DNA from: Clostridiales bacterium
GTDB taxonomy: Bacteria > Bacillota > Clostridia > Saccharofermentanales > UBA5734
Assembly (NCBI GenBank): GCA_003451915.1
Contig: DMJC01000021.1
Span: 1 to 8,041 of the forward strand
DNA length: 8,041 nt
Reading direction: 5' to 3'
This document shows positions 1 to 4,996 of this stretch, in pieces. Position 1 is the stretch's first letter, and every line of letters begins with the position of its first letter. A program made the translations under genes and the position numbers. The notes below the pieces were generated by a model. It ran no database searches and had not been told where the DNA came from. It worked only from the letters and a program-made list of their open reading frames with translations.

Positions 1-92
1 ATAATCAAGGTCAGAAACAGCCATGACAGTAATATCATGCCTGATAAGGATAAAATAATATCCATCAATCTTTTAAATACACGATATATCAT
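1..92 (-). CDS. Bacterial sugar transferase, N-terminus only (exopolysaccharide priming type)
   Basis: Only the first 30 or so codons are present; the rest lies left of the window. Reverse-strand translation starts MIYRVFKRLMDIILSLSG and continues with hydrophobic residues. This is the typical beginning of the bacterial sugar transferase family (WcaJ/RfbP-like): a basic K-R-x-x-D-I patch followed by a membrane-embedded helix (about residues 11-30). These enzymes move a sugar phosphate from a nucleotide sugar to undecaprenyl phosphate at the inner face of the membrane, the first step of capsule or exopolysaccharide synthesis. An ATG also occurs at 95, but the AAGGAG at 99-104 is 6 bases from the ATG at 92 and only 3 from the other, so 92 is preferred. 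It begins 30 bases after the upstream regulator gene, so the two are probably co-transcribed. The family call rests on a short stretch; the catalytic domain is not visible. Confidence 0.72.
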   Translation of the reverse strand, partial: MIYRVFKRLMDIILSLSGMILLSWLFLTLI

Positions 93-122
93 CATCGACT
101 CCTTATCGATCGAAATAGGCGG

Positions 123-701
123 TTAAATGGCCACATCCAGCAGGCTGGCCTGCGGGATTGGGCAATCGGCTGGCAGCATTGTTTGGCCAGGGCGGCCATC
201 GGCCGGCAGATAAAGAACGATCGACCGAATGTCTGCCGATTTATTCGGGTTGATTTTGCATGGGTCAAGTATAAGTTGAAGTTTGCGGTCAGGATATTCA
301 GCCCGGTATTCATCATAAACATCGCAAAGCAGGTTGTCCAGCTCATTGCCCGGCAGCAAGATCAGAATCTGGTTGTACTGTCTGTGGCAGTTCTCCAACT
401 GATGGTATATCTTGTTTTTGGTTTCTTCAATAATATGATAATGACTGCGGATGTATTTGACTGTTTTGCGTGCTTTTTCAGCCAAGCCTTGCGGAGTCAG
501 CATGTAAATAACCCGACGGGCTGGAACAATCTCCATTTTAATTAAGCCGTCCCGGATCATTTTTTGCAAAAGCAGATTGACAGTGCCCAGTGACAGACCG
601 GTTTTGTTCGATAGTTCGCGTTGAGAAATATCCTGTCGCGCATCTATTTCATTCAGGATGATATAATCCTTATCACCTTCAGTAATTGCCAGTTTATCCA
701 T
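123..701 (-). CDS. Winged-helix regulator, EPS-associated MarR type, with extra C-terminal domain
   Basis: A 192-residue protein. Residues 10-75 form a winged helix: recognition region around ISQRELSNKTGLSLGTVN (25-42), then QKMIRDGLIK and a wing leading into the YMLTPQG motif (66-72), followed by KARKTVKYI. This arrangement matches the MarR-like regulators found at the head of exopolysaccharide clusters, and the next gene is a sugar transferase, which fits. Residues 76-105 look helical and may dimerise. Residues 106-192 are an addition beyond the usual roughly 100-110-residue family length; I do not recognise this part. An ATG at 722 would add seven residues, but the ATG at 701 has AAGGAG at 708-713 with a 6-base spacing, and the predicted transcript starts near 734, leaving only about 12 bases before 722. 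It probably controls the polysaccharide operon it leads; effector and operator are unknown. Confidence 0.75.
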   Translation of the reverse strand: MDKLAITEGDKDYIILNEIDARQDISQRELSNKTGLSLGTVNLLLQKMIRDGLIKMEIVPARRVIYMLTPQGLAEKARKTVKYIRSHYHIIEETKNKIYHQLENCHRQYNQILILLPGNELDNLLCDVYDEYRAEYPDRKLQLILDPCKINPNKSADIRSIVLYLPADGRPGQTMLPADCPIPQASLLDVAI

Positions 702-740
702 TACAGTCTCCTTGATGTTCATTTTTTGAACACCTTGTAT

Positions 741-769
741 ATCATAACGGATTGTCTAAGGTTTGGCAA
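741..769 (-). promoter_or_regulatory. Sigma-A-type promoter for the regulator/sugar transferase operon
   Basis: On the minus strand a -35 box TTGCCA (764-769) is followed after exactly 17 bases by a -10 box TATGAT (741-746). Each differs from the TTGACA/TATAAT consensus at one position. Transcription would start near 734, giving a leader of about 33 bases to the preferred start codon at 701. Confidence 0.75.
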
Positions 770-818
770 GTCACGGTCTGATGAAAAATTCAACGATTTG
801 CGGTAGCGGCTAAGACTG

Positions 819-890
819 CAGTTTGTACCAAAATGTAAACTGACTGGCGCTTTTAATCATTATCATGATAAAATAATCGAGAAGCCAGTC
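819..890. repeat. Inverted repeats upstream of ackA, with a degenerate hairpin-repeat half-site
   Basis: Two structures lie side by side. CAGTTT (819-824) pairs with AAACTG (837-842) around ACCAAAATGTAA (827-838), which is identical for 12 bases to part of the repeat half-site at 6936-6947, so this may be an old degenerate copy. Next, GACTGGC (842-848) is complementary to GCCAGTC (884-890), and nearly at the centre of that pair is a perfect 12-base palindrome TTATCATGATAA (860-871). The position, between divergent promoters and just before ackA, suits an operator or leader hairpin, but no regulator can be named. No convincing -35/-10 pair for ackA was found here. Confidence 0.45.
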
Positions 891-932
891 TAATATGAAT
901 TGCTGGCTGCTAATAAACATTTCGAGGTGCTC

Positions 933-2204
933 ATGAATAAATATGTGCTCGTTCTCAATTGCGGCAGTTCTTCGGTAAAATTTAATCTGTTTCTTTTAGT
1001 CGGTCGACTAAGCTTGCAGACCGTGCTGCAAGGCATTGTTGAGGAGATCGGCAATGTGCAGCGCAGCCGGCGCAAAGCTGAGTGGCATGGTGAGAAGCTG
1101 GTTGATAATATTCCTATTCATAATCATCATGAAGCATTGGCGAGTGTTTTTGATTTGTTCAGCCATCACGGCATCGACCTGCGATCAATTATTGCTGTCG
1201 GCCATCGCGTCGTTCATGGCGGTGAACTTTATAAGAACAGCGTACTGGTTGACCAACATGTCCTGGACACCATTCGCAAATTGATCCCGATCGCACCGTT
1301 GCATAATCCACCGAATCTAGCCGGACTTGAGGAAAGCATCCGAATGCTGCCAGCCGTGCCGCAAGTCGCGGTTTTTGACACGGCGTTCCACGAGTCAATG
1401 CCAGAATATGCTTATCGTTATGCTATTCCGGAAAAGTGGCGAAATGAGTATGGCGTTCGTAAGTATGGTTTTCATGGCATATCACACATGTATGTCGCGC
1501 GTCGAGCCGCTCGGATATTAGGGATCCCTTTTCAGAATTTCAATGGAATCACTGCCCATCTTGGCAATGGCTGCAGCATCACGAAAATTGAAAATGGCCG
1601 TTCTGTCGACACCAGCATGGGATTTACGCCGCTCGAAGGCGTCGTCATGGGCACTCGGTCAGGCGATATCGATCCGGCACTGATTTCGTATGTCGCCGGG
1701 CGAATCGAACAGGATGAAGGTGTCAGTCGTGCTGCAGCTTTCGATCGGGTCTTTCATGCCTTAAATAAAGACAGTGGTTTGAAAGCACTTGCTCAGACAA
1801 ACATGATGCAGGACATTCGGACGAAAGCCTTGGCCGGCGATCAATCCTCAGAAACCGTAGTCGATATTTATGCATATCGAATCGCCCGCTACATTGGCCA
1901 ATACTGGGCTACCCTGCCCTATGCCGATGCCATCGTTTTCACTGCCGGCGTAGGTGAAAACGAATCCTATATTCGCAAAAAAGTAATGGATTTCTTAGCT
2001 AACCTGCAAATTGAGATTGACGATGCTCAAAACGCTCTGCGGCGGACCGAGGCCGTGATTGGACGGAGCATGATCCGACCCGACCATCCATTAACCGTCA
2101 TGGTCGTACCTACTGACGAGGAAGCCGTCATCGGTTGCGATGCCCTTTTTCTCGGTCATCTTCGTCAGGACGTACCTCAAGTTTATCCATTCGAACTGGA
2201 GTAG
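933..2204 (+). CDS. ackA: Acetate kinase
   Basis: A complete 423-residue cytoplasmic enzyme, slightly longer than the usual 400 or so. It interconverts acetate plus ATP with acetyl phosphate plus ADP, normally working with phosphotransacetylase for substrate-level ATP formation. All family signatures are present: VLNCGSSSVKF (7-17), GHRVVHGG with R92, PLHNPPNL (122-129), FDTAFHESMP with catalytic D149, KYGFHGISH with H181, HLGNGCS, GTRSGDIDPAL with R242, FTAGVGENE (336-344) and the metal-binding PTDEE near E396. The frame is open back to a TTG at 900, but the family N-terminus begins at the ATG at 933, where GAGGTG lies 3 bases upstream; that short spacing is slightly unusual. No pta gene is in view. 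It is divergent from the regulator gene and convergent with the pyruvate-kinase-like gene; a palindromic repeat begins 7 bases after the stop. Residues 42-50 (RSRRKAE region) are a basic patch in a normally variable loop. Confidence 0.96.
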   Translation: MNKYVLVLNCGSSSVKFNLFLLVGRLSLQTVLQGIVEEIGNVQRSRRKAEWHGEKLVDNIPIHNHHEALASVFDLFSHHGIDLRSIIAVGHRVVHGGELYKNSVLVDQHVLDTIRKLIPIAPLHNPPNLAGLEESIRMLPAVPQVAVFDTAFHESMPEYAYRYAIPEKWRNEYGVRKYGFHGISHMYVARRAARILGIPFQNFNGITAHLGNGCSITKIENGRSVDTSMGFTPLEGVVMGTRSGDIDPALISYVAGRIEQDEGVSRAAAFDRVFHALNKDSGLKALAQTNMMQDIRTKALAGDQSSETVVDIYAYRIARYIGQYWATLPYADAIVFTAGVGENESYIRKKVMDFLANLQIEIDDAQNALRRTEAVIGRSMIRPDHPLTVMVVPTDEEAVIGCDALFLGHLRQDVPQVYPFELE

Positions 2205-2210
2205 TTGTGG

Positions 2211-2266
2211 TTTAGTTGCGTTTTGGTGCCTTGCGTTTTGGTGCCTGGCACCAAAACGCAACTAAA
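2211..2266. repeat. Palindromic hairpin repeat, copy 1 (with duplicated left half)
   Basis: The left arm TTTAGTTGCGTTTTGGTGCC (2211-2230) is perfectly complementary over 20 bases to 2247-2266. Between them a second 15-base left half, TTGCGTTTTGGTGCC (2231-2245), can instead pair with 2247-2261 around a single T at 2246. Two mutually exclusive hairpins are therefore possible. It fills the space between the stops of convergent ackA and the pyruvate-kinase-like gene and could act as a two-way terminator, though neither side has a good T-tract. Confidence 0.93.
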
Positions 2267-2278
2267 ATCTAATTTGCT

Positions 2279-2827
2279 TCACCTTGGTTTGCAAATAATT
2301 TCTTTGACCTTAGTTTCGAAAATTGCCGAAGAATAACCTGGCCGGATCAGGATTGCCGCGTCAGCGCCGCCACGTGAACCTCCGACAGCTACAACGTCTT
2401 CTTCATATGGGATAGCGCCATTATCAAGTGCCATAGTCGCACACTCTATACCAACTTTAACACCAGAGCCAAACATACGTAGTGTATGCGCCATGATTTC
2501 TACTGGATAAGTGCCGCCAAACTGGCTGCTTATACCACGCTCAACACCCGATAAAGCATGCGCTGCTGTCACAATCGCAGCGCCTTTCTTGATTAAATCT
2601 GCCCGTTTTTCCGCGCCCATCATATCGACACCCTTCTTGATCGAACCGACAACATGCGTTACAACAACAATTTTCGCATCAGTCACTTTTTGTAAAAAAA
2701 TGTCAGCTGTGTAACCAGAAACAGACGCTACAACAACGTACTTAATTCCATGGGTTTTGACATAGTCAGCAACGATAGTGGCAACTTGCTCAGTATTCTC
2801 TTTACCTTCTTGATTAAAGTACATCAT
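2279..2827 (-). CDS. Stand-alone pyruvate kinase alpha/beta (C-terminal) domain protein
   Basis: A 182-residue protein matching the family of free-standing proteins that resemble only the C-terminal domain of pyruvate kinase (COG1751 type). Conserved stretches are GKENTE (8-13), ASVSGYTA (34-41), VVTHVVG (55-61), TAAHALSGVER (87-97), GGTYPVEIMAHTLRMFG (104-120), ATMALDNGAIPY (130-141), AVGGSRGGADAA (147-158) and the terminal KEIICKPR. In pyruvate kinase this domain holds the allosteric site, not the active site; the role of the isolated protein is not established, and no barrel or catalytic residues are present. GGGAGG (2833-2838) lies 5 bases from the ATG at 2827 and 8 from a second ATG at 2824; many relatives start MYF, so 2824 is equally possible. 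It has its own promoter and looks monocistronic, separated from RAYT by repeats. Closeness to ackA suggests, without proving, a link to pyruvate/acetate metabolism. Confidence 0.9.
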   Translation of the reverse strand: MMYFNQEGKENTEQVATIVADYVKTHGIKYVVVASVSGYTADIFLQKVTDAKIVVVTHVVGSIKKGVDMMGAEKRADLIKKGAAIVTAAHALSGVERGISSQFGGTYPVEIMAHTLRMFGSGVKVGIECATMALDNGAIPYEEDVVAVGGSRGGADAAILIRPGYSSAIFETKVKEIICKPR

Positions 2828-2872
2828 GGAAACCTCCCTTATTTACTTGATATAATACATTCCCTTTTATAT

Positions 2873-2901
2873 ATTATGAGAGAATCTGCAGTTAATTGCA
2901 A
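2873..2901 (-). promoter_or_regulatory. Promoter for the pyruvate-kinase-like gene
   Basis: On the minus strand TTGCAA (2896-2901) is separated by 17 bases from CATAAT (2873-2878), followed by AT-rich sequence. The start of transcription would be near 2866, giving a leader of about 40 bases ending in GGGAGG. No other gene starts nearby. Confidence 0.62.
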
Positions 2902-2915
2902 GTGAAGATGTTATG

Positions 2916-3015
2916 TTAGCGTTTTGGTGCCTGGTTACGTTCTGATGCCTGGGGTTACGTTTTGGTGCCTTACGTTTTGGTGCCTTACGTTTTGGTGCCT
3001 GGCACCAAAACGCAA
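2916..3015. repeat. Palindromic hairpin repeat, copy 2, with tandem half-sites
   Basis: Five left halves run head to tail: a divergent TTAGCGTTTTGGTGCC unit (2916-2934), a divergent TTACGTTCTGATGCC unit (2935-2954), then three identical 15-base units TTACGTTTTGGTGCC (2955-2969, 2970-2984, 2985-2999). The last one pairs with 3001-3015 around T3000, with one A-C mismatch (2987/3013), to form the hairpin. The final unit overlaps the 3' end of the RAYT gene. This is the most expanded copy in the window. Confidence 0.92.
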
Positions 3016-3809
3016 TCAGCTAAGCAGCAACGTACAAAGTATTGCGATACATTTAGAAATTTTGCTATTTCACCTGTTTTAAAAGATTTTTCGCTTGCTA
3101 GTCGGATAAATTCACGCTTTGTTCGAGCGTCTGGTCTGTCGTCGAAACGAGATTTTGAAACATCTTCAGCATTTTGGTTGCTCATTAGTTCGATCAATAA
3201 TTTCTGTAGTTTTTCATTAACTCGTTCAGTTAAAAACTCATTATCATTTTGTGCCCTGGTCAAAGTAATAATTTTTTGGTTTATTAAATTGTGATAATAT
3301 TTTAATCCTCTTTCATAATTATTGTTTAGCAAACACAGTAATCTATCATATGAAAATGAATCATTATTATTAGTTAATATATCCATATGCGAACACCAAA
3401 TATATTCTGACGGATGATTAGCAATGCCTGCCCTAACTGGATTAAAAGCTAAATATAAAATCAGATTCAATAAATAACTTCTATTCTCAACATGATATGC
3501 ACGGAAACGAGGTCCGTAAGCTGTATCCATTCGGCCATTCTTATGATTATAATATTTGCTGTACGTAAGCGTTATATTACGCATAATGTTGCTTATTGAC
3601 TCAACCTCCATTTGAACAATCAGATGAAAATGATTGTCCATAAGAACATAATAAAGTAGATGGAATGGTAATGATTCTTTAACAGCTTGTATGACAGCGA
3701 GGAAGTATGCTTTGTCACTTGAATTCTTAAATATATATGATTTGTTATGTCCTCGTTGGACTATATGATAAATCTCCCCTGTTTCAAAATTCCGTTTTTT
3801 TCTGCCCAT
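2985..3809 (-). CDS. REP-associated tyrosine transposase (RAYT; Y1/HUH family)
   Basis: A 274-residue single-strand-DNA endonuclease-type protein related to IS200 TnpA. Residues 1-22 carry the family opening (GEIYHIVQRGHNK). The metal-binding HUH motif is NHFHLIV with H60 and H62, and the catalytic tyrosine is best placed at Y119 in LYLAFNPVRAG, as in the Y-x-x-x-N-P-V motif of known RAYTs. GPRFRAYHVE (99-108) is also typical. Residues 228-262 (REFIRLAS...GEIAKFLNVSQYFVR) resemble an added helix-turn-helix. RAYTs nick and rejoin REP hairpins, and hairpins surround this gene. The last residues VLVPGTKT and the TAA stop are written by repeat copy 2, so the native C-terminus may be altered. The gene is strikingly AT-rich: I count 14 and 16 G+C in the 60-base rows at 3301 and 3361, against 30 of 60 in an ackA row (1561), which suggests separate ancestry. 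AAGGTG lies 10 bases before the ATG. Confidence 0.9.
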   Translation of the reverse strand: MGRKKRNFETGEIYHIVQRGHNKSYIFKNSSDKAYFLAVIQAVKESLPFHLLYYVLMDNHFHLIVQMEVESISNIMRNITLTYSKYYNHKNGRMDTAYGPRFRAYHVENRSYLLNLILYLAFNPVRAGIANHPSEYIWCSHMDILTNNNDSFSYDRLLCLLNNNYERGLKYYHNLINQKIITLTRAQNDNEFLTERVNEKLQKLLIELMSNQNAEDVSKSRFDDRPDARTKREFIRLASEKSFKTGEIAKFLNVSQYFVRCCLADCVLVPGTKT

Positions 3810-3931
3810 AAAAATCTAGCACCTTCAATTTTTCTATTGTGATTAATAACAATAAACCTTTCCAGAAACCAAATTATACATTATTAAACATAGTCTATGG
3901 TATCAATCGTTCGACAAAATCCGACAAAAGT

Positions 3932-3959
3932 TTAGTTGCGTTTTGGTGCCAGGCACCAA
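3932..3959. repeat. Palindromic hairpin repeat, copy 3 (right arm truncated)
   Basis: The left arm TTAGTTGCGTTTTGGTGCC (3932-3950) and central A (3951) are intact, but the right arm stops after GGCACCAA (3952-3959) and runs into unrelated TTAAAAGC. Only an 8-base stem remains. It lies between the AT-rich RAYT upstream region and the permease remnant, and its central base has the opposite orientation to the copy at the other end of RAYT. Confidence 0.85.
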
Positions 3960-4490
3960 TTAAAAGCAGCCTCTTCTCGGCCCAGAAAAAAACCAACACG
4001 GGTATTTTTATTGATCCCGAACCTTATCCGCTGTCACCGGGGCAGACCTATGTTGCCTATGGTGAATATTATTATGGTAAAACTGGCTATACTAATTTCC
4101 GCATATTGCCATTCAGCTCAGCCATTCAGGAAATCTTAGGAGAATCGGTCAGTCCGATAGCATCAGTCACCCGACTCGAGAATGGCTACGAATATGATCC
4201 GGCTTATGATTTACTGGCCGAGAAACTGCGAGTCACGAGCAACAGCCTTGTCGTCAACGCCACGTCAGATATCCTCGCACTGCTTCCCTTCCAGCAGCAA
4301 AAGTCTTTGATCACTTCCGGGCGGGCTTTTACCGATGACGAATATAACGAACAAAAAAATGTATGCATCATCAGAGAACTGGCCGCCAGAAGAATGGACA
4401 AGCGTGTGGGCGATACTGTCAGTTTATCGATTGTTGAGCCCAATGGCGCAGCATTGCTCGATAGTTACAAGCCCGCAACCGGCTTTATCC
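3960..4490 (+). pseudogene. ABC transporter permease remnant (MacB/FtsX-type extracytoplasmic domain)
   Basis: An open frame through this stretch encodes part of the extracytoplasmic (MacB-like periplasmic core) domain of an FtsX-type permease. Recognisable pieces are LSPGQTYVAYGEYYYG, near the beginning, and ITSGRAFTDDEYNEQ...NVCIIRELAARR...VGDTVSLSI (about 4311-4430), the stretch that precedes the membrane helices in such permeases. No transmembrane helices, start codon or ribosome binding site of its own are present; upstream codons in the frame come from repeat copy 3 and non-homologous AT-rich DNA. Near 4490 the permease similarity ends abruptly and ABC ATPase sequence begins in another frame; the open frame runs on without similarity to 4546. 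Such permeases normally work with a LolD/MacB-like ATPase in lipoprotein, peptide or drug export or in stress sensing; this copy cannot. Homology is by motif recognition only, so the exact ends are approximate. Confidence 0.72.
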
Positions 4491-4491
4491 G

Positions 4492-4848
4492 ATGGAACTC
4501 CGCGGCCTGCACGGCCAGGGGGTCAGCGATCGTGTCCGTGAGTTGATTCGTAAAGTTAATCTGCCGGAAAGCACTTTGAACCGGTTCCCGGGTAACCTTT
4601 CAGGTGGTGAGCAGCAAAGGGTGTTTATTGCAAGGGCATTGGCGATGGATGTCAGGCTGCTGCTTGCCGATGAGCCGACCGGTAACCTGGATAGTGAGAA
4701 CAGCGAAACAATTATCGAGATATTAACTCGACTGGCTCATGATGAACAATACTGTGTCGTTGTCGCCACCCATGATCTGGATGTCATAGAAAAACTCGGC
4801 AAAGTTCTACGAATCGTCGATGGTTGCATTATGGTGCCTGGATGCTAG
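4492..4848 (+). pseudogene. ABC transporter ATPase remnant, C-terminal half (LolD/MacB type)
   Basis: The 118-codon frame starts just after the position of the Q-loop and contains the signature LSGGEQQRV (36-44), Walker B LLLADE (56-61), the D-loop GNLDSE (64-69) and the switch histidine in ATHD (H94). The Walker A P-loop and Q-loop are missing, so it cannot bind ATP properly. The PTGNLDS wording is typical of the LolD/MacB/FtsE group that partners FtsX-like permeases, which agrees with the permease remnant immediately upstream in a different frame. The ATG at 4492 lies at the join and is not a true start; no ribosome binding site is apparent. The last residues (MVPGC) and the TAG stop come from repeat copy 4, so the 3' end has also been changed or slightly shortened. 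Most likely a deletion joined the two halves of an old permease/ATPase pair. Confidence 0.85.
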
Positions 4849-4885
4849 TTGCGTTTTGGTGCCAGGCACCAAAACGCAACTAGCA
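4829..4885. repeat. Palindromic hairpin repeat, copy 4 (perfect 21-bp arms)
   Basis: Positions 4843-4885 form a perfect palindrome: 21-base arms (TGCTAGTTGCGTTTTGGTGCC on the left, given here as 4843-4863) around a single unpaired A at 4864. A degenerate left half, ATGGTGCCTGG (4831-4841), precedes it. It separates the ATPase remnant from the convergent protease gene and supplies the remnant's stop codon. The outer arm differs from copy 5 at one pair (T4846-A4882 against C6897-G6933), with pairing kept. Confidence 0.95.
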
Positions 4886-4996
4886 AATCGCGACTTTTCC
4901 GTCATCTAATCCGATACAACTTGTCTTTATCGGTTACCGCATATAGCGCTATGGTTAATTCATGCTAATTCTGCATTGTAAATCGATCGATATAAA

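Noticed and set aside
183..545. Plus-strand open frame opposite the regulator
   Set aside because: It is antisense to the winged-helix gene, lacks a ribosome binding site and recognisable motifs.
701..722. Earlier regulator start at 722
   Set aside because: The AAGGAG spaced 6 bases from the ATG at 701, and the predicted transcription start near 734, favour 701.
2955..2999. CRISPR array
   Set aside because: The 15-bp units are directly contiguous, with no spacers, and no cas gene is present.
2962..3294. Plus-strand frame beginning with repeated VPYVLVPY residues
   Set aside because: The opening is only the translation of the 15-bp tandem half-sites, and the rest is antisense to RAYT.
3839..3958. 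GTG-started extension joining AT-rich DNA to the permease remnant
   Set aside because: It crosses repeat copy 3 and has no permease-like sequence; the frame is open by chance.
4886..4996. Regulatory structure or terminator downstream of the protease
   Set aside because: Only short palindromes (ATAGCGCTAT at 4943-4952, ATCGATCGAT at 4982-4991) are present, with no T-tract; they are too short to support a call.
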